The position numbers and the translations under genes were made by a program. A model generated the notes under the pieces. That model was not told the DNA's origin. It worked only from the letters and a program-made list of their open reading frames with translations, and did not search any database. A stretch of DNA of 48,598 bases from Gemella cuniculi DSM 15828 (GTDB lineage: Bacteria; Bacillota; Bacilli; Staphylococcales; Gemellaceae), in NCBI RefSeq assembly GCF_000425665.1, contig NZ_AUDW01000024.1, positions 1-48,598 on the forward strand. The letters are read 5' to 3'. The stretch's first letter is position 1; every line of letters begins with the position of its first letter. Shown here in pieces: positions 34,194-43,596 of this stretch.

Positions 34194-35009
34194 TTATAAA
34201 ATGATAATACTATCTTTTTTGTTTGTATCGTGATTAAAATAAATTCCTTTACAATTATTTTTTTGTGATAAGTCCTTTAGCCACACTAATGAACTAACCG
34301 CTGCGGATTTATCCGCTAATACCCCTGGAATTTTTAATTTTTCTAATGAATCGCCTGCATAACCTACATCCGAGGCTAGGACAATAAATTCACCTTTTGA
34401 ATTTTTTACTACTACACTGGTTAGACCTAAGCTATGTCCTGGTGTTTCAACTAAATGAACACTATCATCTCCGAATAAATCTAAAGATTTTTTTCCAAAT
34501 ATCTGTGAAGTATCTGTTTTAAACTTTGTAAATTCAACCCCTTGCCAAAGGGAAGACATATAGCGGATTTTATCTTTTTTAGCTGATTCCCATTCTGTCT
34601 GATTTACTAAGATTTTTTCCACATTTTTAACATGTTCTAAACCACCAACATGATCCAAATCCAAGTGAGATAAAAGTAGGTAGTCAATGTCTTTTTCAGA
34701 TAAACCTAATGCAGATAATCTTTCATCTATTGCCCACCCCTCCGGAAGATATGGTTTGCTAAAAAATAGACGATACCCTAAATGTTTCCGAGCTTCCTTT
34801 CGAACAGCCTTGCTCCAACCTGTGTCTATCAAAACTCTCCCTTTGGGATGTTCAATCAAATATGATGATACCGGTATTAATACCCTATGCTTAGAACTTC
34901 TAAATAATCCAGTATATGCGATAGGATTTGCTGATTCTTGATGATAGAGTAGTGCTTTATCTACTTCAACCATACCAGTTTTAAAATGTTGAATTTTTAT
35001 TTCTGTCAT
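34194..35009 (-). CDS. Metallo-beta-lactamase-fold hydrolase (AHL-lactonase-like)
   Basis: The 271-residue hydrolase has the metal site SHLDLDHVGGL (HxDxDH, a known variant of HxHxDH), ETPGHSLG with the next His, LASDVGYAGDS with the bridging Asp, and a final His near FNHDTN. This set is typical of the N-acyl-homoserine-lactonase-like branch. Actual lactonase activity cannot be read from sequence. It is the first gene of the Rrf2 operon; the promoter lies about 90 bases upstream. Confidence 0.85.
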   Translation of the reverse strand: MTEIKIQHFKTGMVEVDKALLYHQESANPIAYTGLFRSSKHRVLIPVSSYLIEHPKGRVLIDTGWSKAVRKEARKHLGYRLFFSKPYLPEGWAIDERLSALGLSEKDIDYLLLSHLDLDHVGGLEHVKNVEKILVNQTEWESAKKDKIRYMSSLWQGVEFTKFKTDTSQIFGKKSLDLFGDDSVHLVETPGHSLGLTSVVVKNSKGEFIVLASDVGYAGDSLEKLKIPGVLADKSAAVSSLVWLKDLSQKNNCKGIYFNHDTNKKDSIIIL

Positions 35010-35085
35010 AAGTTGCCTTTCTAAGATTTGTTATTTATTTCTTTATTAAATATTTGAACAAAGAAATTGTGTTCTTAAGATTTTT

Positions 35086-35128
35086 TTTATCTTGAGATAA
35101 GTATATAACTTAGGATAAAAAAAGTCAA
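35086..35128 (-). promoter_or_regulatory. Promoter of the Rrf2 operon with overlapping dyads
   Basis: On the minus strand TTGACT (35128-35123), 17 bases and TATACT (35105-35100) form a near-consensus promoter. Within it lies TAAGT-TATAT-ACTTA across the -10, and just downstream the perfect dyad TTATCT-CA-AGATAA. TTATCCTAAG and TTATCTCAAG also form a direct repeat. These are plausible Rrf2 sites. The rest of 35010-35346 shows nothing clear. Confidence 0.7.
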
Positions 35129-35346
35129 TAGTTTTTCGAAAAAAAATTAAAAAATATATTTCGTTTAGATTTTTAGCATGTTTTTTCGAATTTATACACA
35201 ACGAGAAATATTAATTAGAACTGCTTTACTAGTATGTTTTTTATCCTTGTTATATGAATATTCCCTTAACTGCTTTTTACTTCGTACAATAATATCAGTA
35301 TTCATATTGCAGTTAATTAATCAAAAAATAACTAATTGCTATATAT

Positions 35347-35388
35347 AAAAAGGAAATCATTCTAGATAACTAAAACAATTTCCTTTTT
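35347..35388 (-). terminator. Terminator after exoA
   Basis: AAAAAGGAAAT (35347-35357) pairs perfectly with ATTTCCTTTTT (35378-35388). It lies about 60 bases past the exonuclease stop on the minus strand. Confidence 0.7.
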
Positions 35389-35449
35389 GTATTTTTTATT
35401 AAAAAGATAATATATCAATTAAGTAATAATTCCACAAAAATTATATCCT

Positions 35450-36214
35450 TTATAATAAATTATTACTTAATACGACTTCAACAGGGCAGTGATCACTACC
35501 AAAAATATCATTATGAATTTTTGCATCTTCTAGGTAATTTTCAAGATTGCGGCTTACTAGAAAATAGTCTATTCTCCAACCTGCATTGTTTTTTCTTGCA
35601 TTAAATCGATAGCTCCACCATGAATATACTCCTGTTACTTCAGGATTAAAATATCTAAAAGTATCTATAAAACCTGCTTCTAAAAGTTCACTAAATTTTT
35701 CTCTTTCCTCTTTTGTGAATCCTGCATTCTTAGTATTAGTTTTAGGTTTTTTTAAATCTATTTCTGTGTGTGCTACATTTAAATCACCACAAACCACTAC
35801 TCCTTTGTTCTTATTTAGCTCTAAAAGGTAATTTTTAAAGTCTTTTTCCCATTTCATTCTATATTCTAATCTTTTTAATTCACTTCCTGAATTTGGAGTA
35901 TAAACTGTTATAAAGAAAAATTTATCATATTCTAATGTAATTACTCTTCCTTCTGTATCATGTTCTTCTAATCCTATTCCATACGTTACATTTAGTGGTC
36001 TGTGTTTTGTATAAATTGCCGTTCCTGAATATCCTTTTCGCTCAGCATAATTAAAATAACTATAATATCCTTCAAATTTTAAATCTAATTGTCCTTCTTG
36101 CATTTTTGTTTCCTGTAAACAGAAAAAATCTGCATCAAAATTTTTAAAATCTTCTTCAAAATTTTTATTTACTATTGCTCGAAGTCCATTAACATTAAAA
36201 CTTATACACTTCAT
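35450..36214 (-). CDS. exoA: Exodeoxyribonuclease III / AP endonuclease
   Basis: The 254-residue enzyme cuts DNA at abasic sites in base excision repair and acts as a 3'-5' exonuclease. Motifs in order are ISFNVNGLRA, FCLQETKMQ (metal-binding Glu), VYTPNSG, VVCGDLNVAHTEIDL (catalytic Asp/Asn), RIDYFLVS and GSDHCPVEV (catalytic His). Length is normal for the XthA/ExoA family. It is a single gene with its own terminator. Confidence 0.95.
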   Translation of the reverse strand: MKCISFNVNGLRAIVNKNFEEDFKNFDADFFCLQETKMQEGQLDLKFEGYYSYFNYAERKGYSGTAIYTKHRPLNVTYGIGLEEHDTEGRVITLEYDKFFFITVYTPNSGSELKRLEYRMKWEKDFKNYLLELNKNKGVVVCGDLNVAHTEIDLKKPKTNTKNAGFTKEEREKFSELLEAGFIDTFRYFNPEVTGVYSWWSYRFNARKNNAGWRIDYFLVSRNLENYLEDAKIHNDIFGSDHCPVEVVLSNNLL

Positions 36215-36342
36215 CTATTTACCTCACTTTCTTTTTAACTCATCTCTTTTTATATCATTTTCTTTAATTATGTATATATATAAAATTAAAGTAACTATTT
36301 AAATTTATTTTTTCATTTTTATATTGTTTCTTATGAAACATT

Positions 36343-37725
36343 TTATTTTCCTAAACAAAATCTGCTGAATAATTCATTGATTAATTCATCACCAGAGTTT
36401 TCTCCAATTACTTCCCCTAATAAATTAAATGTAGTTGTATAATCTATAAGAATCATATCAACTTCTAAACCAATTTCCGCTGCTCCTATGGCTTCATTTA
36501 GGCTTATTAAAGCTTTTTTTATTAAGTTTATTTGACGAGTGTTTGATAAATATGTTGCATCTTTTGGTTTTGCAACTCCTCCGAAAAATAAATCTCTAAT
36601 ATTTTTTTCTAATTCATCAATTCCTTTGTAAGTTGTCATTGAAGTCTTTATAACCGGATGATTATATGTTAATTTTTCCACTTCTTTCATATCTATCTTT
36701 GTTTCTAAGTCTAGTTTATTCAATATTACTATCGTAGTTTTATTTTCTGTTAATTTTAACAATTCTTTATCATCTTCTGTTAGTTCTTCGTTACTATTTA
36801 GTAAAAACAAAACTAAATCTGCTTTTTCTAGAGCTTCTTTACTTCGTTCTACACCTATTCGTTCAACGACATCATCAGTTTCACGAATTCCTGCAGTATC
36901 TATTAATTTTATCGGTACACCTTTTATATTAACATATTCTTCCAATACATCTCGAGTCGTTCCAGCAATATCTGTAACTATCGCTTTATTTTCTTGTAAT
37001 AAATTATTTAACAATGAACTTTTCCCTACATTTGGACGTCCTATAATAGCTGTATTAATCCCATCTTTTATTATTTTCCCTTGTTTAGAAGTTTCTAATA
37101 AATTTTCTAAACTACGCTTAATATTTGTTGATTTTTCTAAGATAGTTTTGGTAGTCTCTATCTCAAGGTCATCATATTCAGGATAATCTATATTTACCTC
37201 CACAACAGCTAATATATCTAAAATCTCTTTTCTCAATTTTTTTATCAAATTTGATAATCTACCTTGCATTTGATTATTAGCAATCATGCTAGCTTCATCT
37301 GTTTTACTCTTTATAAAATCAATCACTGCTTCAGCTTGAGTCAAATCAATACGTCCATTTAAAAATGCTCTTTTAGTAAATTCTCCTGGTTCAGCTAACC
37401 TTGCCCCATGTTCTAAACATAAAGCTAAAACTTTCTGGATAGTAACTATTCCTCCATGACAATTTATTTCTACTACATCCTCTGTTGTGTAAGTCCTAGG
37501 ACCTATCATTTTCACAAGCATAATTTCTTCGATTTTTTCTCCAGTTATAGGATCGATAACATTTCCATAATTTATCGTATGTGTAGGTAAATCCTTTACT
37601 GTTTTTCCTTTAGGTAATTTTACTATCTTCTCTGCAATACCAAACGCTTCTTTTCCACTTAATCTTACAATTCCAATCGCACCTTCACCAAGTGCTGTTG
37701 ATATTGCACAAATTGTTTCACTCAT
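36343..37725 (-). CDS. mnmE: tRNA modification GTPase MnmE (TrmE)
   Basis: The 460-residue GTPase works with MnmG to make the 5-carboxymethylaminomethyl group on wobble uridines. Visible are the N-terminal folate-binding domain ([18 protein letters not shown]), G1 GRPNVGKSS (about 228), G3 DTAGIR, G4 NKLD, and the C-terminal catalytic FCLGK ending the protein. In many Firmicutes it follows jag in the rpmH cluster; here a terminator and a 620-base spacer separate it from the receiver gene. GGAAG precedes the ATG. Confidence 0.97.
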   Translation of the reverse strand: MSETICAISTALGEGAIGIVRLSGKEAFGIAEKIVKLPKGKTVKDLPTHTINYGNVIDPITGEKIEEIMLVKMIGPRTYTTEDVVEINCHGGIVTIQKVLALCLEHGARLAEPGEFTKRAFLNGRIDLTQAEAVIDFIKSKTDEASMIANNQMQGRLSNLIKKLRKEILDILAVVEVNIDYPEYDDLEIETTKTILEKSTNIKRSLENLLETSKQGKIIKDGINTAIIGRPNVGKSSLLNNLLQENKAIVTDIAGTTRDVLEEYVNIKGVPIKLIDTAGIRETDDVVERIGVERSKEALEKADLVLFLLNSNEELTEDDKELLKLTENKTTIVILNKLDLETKIDMKEVEKLTYNHPVIKTSMTTYKGIDELEKNIRDLFFGGVAKPKDATYLSNTRQINLIKKALISLNEAIGAAEIGLEVDMILIDYTTTFNLLGEVIGENSGDELINELFSRFCLGK

Positions 37726-37762
37726 TCTTTATTCTTCCTTTCAACATCAAATAGACTTGATT

Positions 37763-37797
37763 AAAAATCTAATTTATAAATTTCAAATTAGATTTTT
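37763..37797. terminator. Terminator upstream of mnmE
   Basis: AAAAATCTAATTT (37763-37775) pairs perfectly with AAATTAGATTTTT (37785-37797). On the minus strand it would end the transcript coming from rnpA-jag-receiver before mnmE. Confidence 0.75.
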
Positions 37798-37950
37798 CTA
37801 ACTAGTTCTTCTTAAAAATTTTGTAGATAATAATTTTCAAAAAAAAAACATTTATAAAAATTAAATTCTTATTCGTTTTAAAAAAAAGTATTATAACCTC
37901 TTAAAACAAATCTCCATCTATACAAAATTCATTTTTATTATCTAAAATTA

Positions 37951-37985
37951 AAGCGAGGTGGAACCAACTCTTATCCCGCCCATAC
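37951..37985 (+). promoter_or_regulatory. Possible decayed T-box antiterminator core
   Basis: AGCGAGGTGGAACC, then CCCGCCCATACC, resembles a T-box core (AGGGTGGAACCGCG ... GTCCCT) on the plus strand. No specifier stem, terminator T-run or downstream plus-strand gene is present: the next plus gene is dnaA, 2.8 kb away. It may be what remains of a lost leader. Confidence 0.3.
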
Positions 37986-38026
37986 CTTACTATATCCATA
38001 TTTATATTAAATACACAAAAATTTAC

Positions 38027-38209
38027 TTAAATACTTTTTATTTTTCTTAAAATTAAACTAAATAAATATTTTAATTTAACTTTAGTTGTAACTTTAACTT
38101 TATCTAAAGTACCAGTAATATAATTATAGTCAGAACAAAACTTAATAATATTTTTTTCATAATAGGGCTCATCAAATGATGGGCTTTTCTCCTTTTTCTT
38201 AATTATCAT
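38027..38209 (-). CDS. Doubtful 60-residue ORF downstream of the receiver gene
   Basis: The frame encodes a Lys-rich 60-residue peptide (MIIKKKEKSPSFDEPYYEKN ...) ending in a hydrophobic/basic stretch. No ribosome site precedes the ATG, I recognise no family, and a hairpin (38167-38184, GCTCATCA/TGATGGGC) lies inside its 5' end. It is probably a chance frame or a remnant. Besides this frame and the T-box-like piece, 37798-38349 shows nothing clear. Confidence 0.2.
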   Translation of the reverse strand: MIIKKKEKSPSFDEPYYEKNIIKFCSDYNYITGTLDKVKVTTKVKLKYLFSLILRKIKSI

Positions 38210-38349
38210 GTTGTTAAATAATATAAAGTACGAAAAAATATTACAAATGGATAATCTGAAAAAACTTTATCGACTTTTTTTTCCTTATTTTTAGTTTATC
38301 TTTTCGTACTCTATCATAACTATTTTTCTTTTCCTTCTCTTGAAAATAT

Positions 38350-38727
38350 TTAATTCTCACTATCTTTCAAAATTTTCAATTCCGAAACAACAAAATTTAA
38401 TTCATCTATATCAAATTCCTTTGATAAAACACCACTTGCTCCATTTTTAAAGGCTTCTCTTCTGTAAACAGGTACATTCCCAACACTACTACAAATTAAA
38501 ATCTTTGCTTCAGGGTATAAAGAACAAATTCGTTTTGTTGCCTCTAAACCATCCATAATCGGCATACAAATATCCATAGTAACAAAATCAGGTTTAACCT
38601 TAGAATAAATTTCTAAAGCCTCTTTTCCATTTTCAGCAAAATAATACTCATAACCAGCTTCATCCATAAGAGAAGCTGCACGATTTCTATAATAAGAACT
38701 ATCATCAACTATTAATACAGTCTTCAT
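38350..38727 (-). CDS. Stand-alone CheY-like receiver protein
   Basis: The 125-residue protein is a receiver domain only: acidic pair D8-D9, phospho-acceptor D52 in FVTMDICMP, Ser80/Ser81 at the switch position and K103 in VLSKEFD (the usual following Pro is Glu). There is no output domain. It starts eight bases after jag and so belongs to the rnpA-jag transcript. No flagellar or chemotaxis gene is in the window. It might relay phosphate or act by binding a partner; the partner is unknown. Confidence 0.88.
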   Translation of the reverse strand: MKTVLIVDDSSYYRNRAASLMDEAGYEYYFAENGKEALEIYSKVKPDFVTMDICMPIMDGLEATKRICSLYPEAKILICSSVGNVPVYRREAFKNGASGVLSKEFDIDELNFVVSELKILKDSEN

Positions 38728-38735
38728 TATCTCTC

Positions 38736-39566
38736 CTATTTCGCGGTAATTACTAGATATCTATGTGGTTCTTCACCACAAGATTCTGTCTCAACATTTT
38801 TTATTCCTGTTAAAGCATTGTGCATAATCTTTCTCTCAACACTAGTCATAGGCTCTAACTCTACCGGTTTTCCTATTTTTTTAGATTTTTTTGCCAAATT
38901 TAAAGCTAATTCTTCTAATGTTTTCTTACGAGTTTCTCTATAATCATCACAATCTACCTCTATTCTAAAGAAGTGCGAACTAAATTTTTTAGCGTAATTA
39001 TTTACCAAAAATTGCAAGCTATTTAGTGTATTTCCTCTTTTTCCTATAATTAAACTAGTATTTTCTTCTGTTTTTATATTTAGAGTAAAATGCCTGTTTC
39101 CTTCTTCTATAAATTCGACATCTGCATCTTTATATCCCATAGCAATTACAATGTTTTTCAGATACTTAACTATACTATCTTTATTTTTTACAATATAGTC
39201 TTCCCTTTTTTCTTTTTTATCTTCTAACTGAGCAACATCTGTTTTTTCTTCAGTAGCAATTTCTTTTTGAATATCGTTCTCTTCTAAATCTGCTGCTTTA
39301 GCAACATTTTTTCTTTCTGAAACTTCATCTTTTTTAATATTTTTTTGCTTTACTTCTTCAACAACAGTTTTTTCAATTTTTTCAAAATCATAATCCAGTG
39401 GAATTAATTTTACCTTAGCTTCTTTTTTAAATAATCCCAAAAATCCGCTGCTTCCACCATCTAAAACTTCTATTTTAACTTTTTCCTCTGTTAGTGACAA
39501 ATCTGCCAAACCGTTTTTTATAGCTTCATCTACACTACCCGCTTTATAAATAAAATCTTTTTTCAT
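38736..39566 (-). CDS. jag: RNA-binding protein KhpB (Jag/EloR)
   Basis: The 276-residue protein has the Jag N-terminal domain (about 1-52, DGGSSGFLGLFKKEAKV), a charged linker, a KH domain (about 135-210, with LIIGKRGNTLNSLQFLVN) and an R3H domain (about 212-276, YRETRKKTLEEL, ERKIMHNAL, EPHRYLVI). KhpB with KhpA binds RNA and influences cell elongation and division in relatives. It starts two bases after rnpA. The usual neighbour yidC, normally between rnpA and jag, is absent here. Confidence 0.95.
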   Translation of the reverse strand: MKKDFIYKAGSVDEAIKNGLADLSLTEEKVKIEVLDGGSSGFLGLFKKEAKVKLIPLDYDFEKIEKTVVEEVKQKNIKKDEVSERKNVAKAADLEENDIQKEIATEEKTDVAQLEDKKEKREDYIVKNKDSIVKYLKNIVIAMGYKDADVEFIEEGNRHFTLNIKTEENTSLIIGKRGNTLNSLQFLVNNYAKKFSSHFFRIEVDCDDYRETRKKTLEELALNLAKKSKKIGKPVELEPMTSVERKIMHNALTGIKNVETESCGEEPHRYLVITAK

Positions 39567-39568
39567 TT

Positions 39569-39916
39569 TTAAACCCTCTTCTCTTTTATTATAAGTTTTG
39601 AATTTTTTAATACATGATCCAAAGAATTTCCAAATTCTAAAAATGGTAACTCTTTAGCTCCTGCTCTAACAATAACTATTATATCATAATTTTTCACAAA
39701 ATCTTTTCTTGTTTTAAAGCTTTCTCTAACATACCTTTTTAATTTATTTCGTTCATATGCTTTTCCTAATTTTTTACTAACGGAAATACCTAATCTCATA
39801 TGCTCTAAATTATTTTTTTCATAATAAATAACAAACTGCCTGTTAGCAAAAGATTGCCTTTTTTTTATAATCTTATCAAAATCTTGACTCTTTTTTATTC
39901 TATATTCTTTTTTCAT
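39569..39916 (-). CDS. rnpA: Ribonuclease P protein component
   Basis: The 115-residue basic protein assists the RNase P RNA in maturing tRNA 5' ends. The RNR signature ERNKLKRYVRE (about 55-65) and the N-terminal YRIKKSQDFDKIIKK are typical. It lies between rpmH and jag in the usual origin order. A terminator separates it from rpmH, so rnpA needs read-through or its own promoter. Confidence 0.97.
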   Translation of the reverse strand: MKKEYRIKKSQDFDKIIKKRQSFANRQFVIYYEKNNLEHMRLGISVSKKLGKAYERNKLKRYVRESFKTRKDFVKNYDIIVIVRAGAKELPFLEFGNSLDHVLKNSKLIIKEKRV

Positions 39917-40021
39917 CCTAAACCCTTTCTTATCATTAATATTTTAGCAGTTTCTTACACTTTTTACAACTATCTTTATATATTAACTAAAAATATGAAA
40001 TTTTTATTTTTTAGTTAATAT

Positions 40022-40053
40022 CAAAAAAAAGAACACCGCCTAAGCGATGTTCT
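40022..40053 (-). terminator. Terminator between rpmH and rnpA
   Basis: On the minus strand AGAACATCGC pairs with GCGGTGTTCT (ten pairs, one G-U) around a TTAG loop, followed by a run of T. It starts 13 bases past the rpmH stop and should limit transcription into rnpA. Confidence 0.85.
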
Positions 40054-40065
40054 AATGCAAAACTA

Positions 40066-40200
40066 TTAAGCTGAAAGAACTTTTCTTCCTTTTGCTCTAC
40101 GTCTTGCTAATACATTTCTTCCGTTTTTAGTGCTCATTCTAGCTCTAAATCCGTGTACTTTTGAATGTTTTCTTTTATTTGGTTGATACGTACGTTTCAT
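40066..40200 (-). CDS. rpmH: Ribosomal protein bL34
   Basis: This 44-residue highly basic protein of the large ribosomal subunit begins [20 protein letters not shown] and continues [20 protein letters not shown]. The sequence matches the bL34 pattern over its full length. GAGGTTA precedes the ATG. It is divergent from dnaA across the origin region and followed by a strong terminator. Confidence 0.97.
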   Translation of the reverse strand: MKRTYQPNKRKHSKVHGFRARMSTKNGRNVLARRRAKGRKVLSA

Positions 40201-40368
40201 CTTAACCTCCTCGAGTTTTCCTTTTTTTCTTTAGATAGATGTAATAACTGATATAGTTTAACATATATAAGCTAATTTATCAAGAAAAAAATAGCTTTTA
40301 TCAAAAATTTAATATTTTCTATTTTTGTTTTTTGATACTTAAGAAATAATTTTACTCTTTTTCTTTAC

Positions 40369-40732
40369 TGTTAATAACTAAAGAAAATCAACAAAATTTT
40401 TAATAATTTTGTTGAAAACTCTTTAAAAAGTAAAAAATACTATCTATTTTTTAACTACATATCAACAATTTATTAACAGAATTAACAAAAATCATCTTCT
40501 TATTTATTAACACCTGTGAAATTAGTGTGAAAAATTATAGATTCCTTTTTATTTAAACATTTTATATTGTTAATAACTTATTAATTTTTCTTAATAACTT
40601 TATTCCTTCTTTTAAAAAATTGGGTTTTTCACAGATTTTAATTATATTTTATTAAGAGTTATTAAAAGTTTTTTCACAGGTGTTAATAACTTTATTTTTT
40701 CTTTTGTTTTATCTCTTTTTTTATGTTATAAT
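40369..40732. other. oriC: DnaA boxes and AT-rich region upstream of dnaA
   Basis: Boxes of the form TTATTAACA lie at 40369-40377 (-), 40470-40478 (+), 40504-40512 (+), 40568-40576 (-) and 40681-40689 (-), with weaker TTTTTCACA sequences near 40624 and 40670. TTATTAACA differs from the classical TTATCCACA. A TATAAT (40727-40732) with TTGTTT 17 bases upstream is the likely dnaA promoter. More boxes lie between dnaA and dnaN. Confidence 0.85.
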
Positions 40733-40760
40733 TTAGTGTACATTTTTAAGGAGGGATATT

Positions 40761-42245
40761 TTGAGTAATTCTAATTTTTTATGGGAAATTATTCTTAGAG
40801 ATCTAAAAGCTGAAGGATTATCTCCAGAAGTTTTTGAAACTTGGTTTTTAGGTGCTTCTATTGATAAAGTTGATTTTGTTAATAAAAACGTAATAATCAC
40901 AAGCAAAGAAGTTCTAGTCTCACAATATCTTAAAGGAGCTTATGATGATAAATTAAAAGCTATTTTGAAAAAAAATACTGGCTTTGATTTTAATATTGAG
41001 TATGATTCTTTAGATAATAATTTTCCTTTACCTACAAAAAATCAAACAAAAGAAAATTCTATTCCAGCAGAAGAATTAATTAAACAAAATTTTCTTCAAG
41101 GCGATAAACCCTCAGGTGCTCAGCATTTTTATCAGAAACAAAGTTTTCCTCTAGAAGATTATAAAAAACCTGTTCCTAATAAAAATATTTCCAATAGCAA
41201 GAAAAATCCAACACTTAATAAAAATTATACTTTTGATAATTTTGTCGTAGGTGATGGTAATAGGTATGCTCACGCTGTTGCTTATGCTGTTGCTGATAGC
41301 CCCGGCGGAATTTATAATCCTCTTTTTATTTATGGTGGGGTTGGTCTTGGTAAAACCCATCTTCTTCATGCTATTGGTAATGAAATGGAGGCAAATTTTC
41401 CTGACTTCAAAATAGAATGTATTTCTTCTGAGAAATTCTTAAATGAATTTTTAGCTTCTATTAAACCTAAAAATAATAAAAATGATAGTGCTGACGAAGA
41501 TTTCAGACGTAAATATCGAGACGTTGATGCTTTATTAATTGATGACATTCAATTTTTATCTGGAAAAACAGAAACACAAAATGCATTTTTCCACACTTTT
41601 AACGATTTGCAGATGAATCAAAAACAAATTGTTCTTATCAGTGATAGAGCTCCTTCTCAACTTAATGATCTTGAAGACAGACTTGTTACTCGTTTTGAAC
41701 AAGGGATGAAAAATGATATAACTCCTCCTGACTTTGAAACTCGTATGGCTATTTTGAAGTACAAATGTGGACAGTTTAATATAGAACTTGATGAAGAAAC
41801 ACTTACTTATATTTCTAATAATGTTTCTTCTAATATCAGAGAATTAGAGGGTGTTCTTAAACGTATTAAATTTATATCCGCTACTAATCATGAAAAACCT
41901 TCTCTGGCTATTGCTGAAAAAATTCTTAAAGATGTCAGAACATCTCCACGTAAAAATATTTTACCTGAAAATATTATTAATGTTTGTTCTGATTTCTATA
42001 GAATAAAAGTAGATGATATGCTCTCTTCTAATAGAAAAAAAGAAGTTGTTCAAGCACGTAATATAGCTATATATTTATGTAGAGAACTTACTAATCTTTC
42101 TTTTCCTGCTATAGGTGAACATTTTAATAAAGATCATACTTCTATACTTTACTCATTTAACAAAATTGCTAAATTAAGTAAAGATGATTTTCCTGATATT
42201 TTCGAAAATATAGAAATAATAAAAGAAAAACTAGGGAAAATTTAA
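40761..42245 (+). CDS. dnaA: Chromosomal replication initiator DnaA
   Basis: The 494-residue AAA+ protein binds DnaA boxes and opens the origin. Domain I is at the N-terminus (LWEIILRDLKAEGLSPEVFETW), then a longer than usual linker (about 85-150), Walker A GGVGLGKTHLLHAIGNE (about 192), Walker B ALLIDDIQFL, arginine-finger region, and the DNA-binding domain with DHTSILYSFNKI. The start is TTG, with AAGGAGGGA seven bases upstream. It is followed by dnaN, with DnaA boxes in the gap. Confidence 0.98.
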   Translation: MSNSNFLWEIILRDLKAEGLSPEVFETWFLGASIDKVDFVNKNVIITSKEVLVSQYLKGAYDDKLKAILKKNTGFDFNIEYDSLDNNFPLPTKNQTKENSIPAEELIKQNFLQGDKPSGAQHFYQKQSFPLEDYKKPVPNKNISNSKKNPTLNKNYTFDNFVVGDGNRYAHAVAYAVADSPGGIYNPLFIYGGVGLGKTHLLHAIGNEMEANFPDFKIECISSEKFLNEFLASIKPKNNKNDSADEDFRRKYRDVDALLIDDIQFLSGKTETQNAFFHTFNDLQMNQKQIVLISDRAPSQLNDLEDRLVTRFEQGMKNDITPPDFETRMAILKYKCGQFNIELDEETLTYISNNVSSNIRELEGVLKRIKFISATNHEKPSLAIAEKILKDVRTSPRKNILPENIINVCSDFYRIKVDDMLSSNRKKEVVQARNIAIYLCRELTNLSFPAIGEHFNKDHTSILYSFNKIAKLSKDDFPDIFENIEIIKEKLGKI

Positions 42246-42296
42246 AAAAAATAGACTGTTAAAAAAATAAAAGTTTTTCTTTTATTTTCTAACAAG

Positions 42297-42348
42297 TTAT
42301 TAACAAGGTGAATTTAGTATATTTAGCCAGTTTTCTTGGTTTTCCACA
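42297..42348. other. DnaA boxes in the dnaA-dnaN gap
   Basis: TTATTAACA (42297-42305) and TTTTCCACA (42340-42348) are further DnaA-box candidates, giving the bipartite arrangement on both sides of dnaA seen in many Firmicutes. Confidence 0.6.
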
Positions 42349-42407
42349 GTTTTTACAGGGCTTATTATTACTATTATATTAAATATATATTATATAAAGG
42401 AGAAAAA

Positions 42408-43547
42408 ATGAAATTTACTATCCAAAAATCAAATTTTCTTGATGGACTTAATCACGTTGCAAGAGTAATTGCTCCTAATTCTCTTTTTGAGATACTAAAA
42501 GGAATTAAGATAGAGTTGTTTCAAGATAAACTTATTTTAAAAACTAGTGATTCTTTAGTTTCAGTAGAATTTGTTATAAATGCTTTTGAAGATGATAAGG
42601 AAATTATAACTATTTTAGAAACAGGTCAAGTAGTATTACCTTCTCGTAATTTTATAGAGATTATAAGAAAAGCTCCTACTGATCTTATAGAAATAGAAAC
42701 TATAAATAATAATATTTTAGTTCGTTCTGGTAAGAGTGAATTTAATATAAAAGGTTATGATGCAGAAGATTATCCTGAATTTCCTACTATTTCTAAAGAA
42801 TATAGTTTAAGATTAGATGCAAAGGTTTTTAATGATATTATAAAAGAAACTGTTTTTTGTACAGCACCTAATGATCAAAGACCTATTTTAGAGGGAGTTA
42901 ATTTTACTCTTAGAAATAAATTTTTAACAGCTACAGCTACTGATTCTTATCGTTTAAGTAGAAGGCAACTTGTCCTTAATGATGAGGATAATGAAAAAGA
43001 ATTTAATTTAATTATACCAAGAAAGGCTCTTCTTTATTTCCAGAGAATGATTGAGCAAGGTAATGATGAAGTTGAAATTTTTTATGAAAATAATAGAATA
43101 GTTTTATACTATCAAAATGTAGTTTATACTGTTTTGTTAATAAGTGGAAATTATCCTAATACTAACAAACTTATACCTACTATTTTTGAATGTTCTTTTA
43201 CTGCTAATAGTAGAGAATTTTTTAATGCGGTTGATAGAGTTTCACTTATGAGTCGTGAGGATAAGGATGATATTATAAAACTAGTTTTAAAAGAGGGAGT
43301 TCTTGAAATTTCTTCTCAATCTAAAGAGTTTGGAAGTGCTATTGAAGAAATCAGAGTTAATTCTACTTTAGAAGAAGATAAATTTGAGATCTCTGTTTCT
43401 GGAAAATATTTAAAAGACGCTGTAAGTGCTATTGCATCTGAGGAAATAATTATTAAATTTTCAGGTGAACTAACTGCATTTATAGTTCAACCAAGTGATT
43501 ATCATAGAGATATTATTGAACTTATTCTTCCTGTAAGAACTTATTAA
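42408..43547 (+). CDS. dnaN: DNA polymerase III beta subunit (sliding clamp)
   Basis: The 379-residue protein forms the ring clamp that holds the replicative polymerase on DNA. The three-domain pattern is visible, with SLRLDAKVFNDIIKETVFCT and the conserved C-terminus YIL-type end (ELILPVRTY). ATG 42408 follows AAAGGAG; an upstream in-frame start would add 24 unrelated residues. It is not followed by yaaA, recF and gyrB as in Bacillus, but by an MFS transporter. Confidence 0.97.
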   Translation: MKFTIQKSNFLDGLNHVARVIAPNSLFEILKGIKIELFQDKLILKTSDSLVSVEFVINAFEDDKEIITILETGQVVLPSRNFIEIIRKAPTDLIEIETINNNILVRSGKSEFNIKGYDAEDYPEFPTISKEYSLRLDAKVFNDIIKETVFCTAPNDQRPILEGVNFTLRNKFLTATATDSYRLSRRQLVLNDEDNEKEFNLIIPRKALLYFQRMIEQGNDEVEIFYENNRIVLYYQNVVYTVLLISGNYPNTNKLIPTIFECSFTANSREFFNAVDRVSLMSREDKDDIIKLVLKEGVLEISSQSKEFGSAIEEIRVNSTLEEDKFEISVSGKYLKDAVSAIASEEIIIKFSGELTAFIVQPSDYHRDIIELILPVRTY

Positions 43548-43596
43548 TAAAAGATTTTTAATAAGTTAAAAAAACAATTAAAGGAGATGGAAAAAT

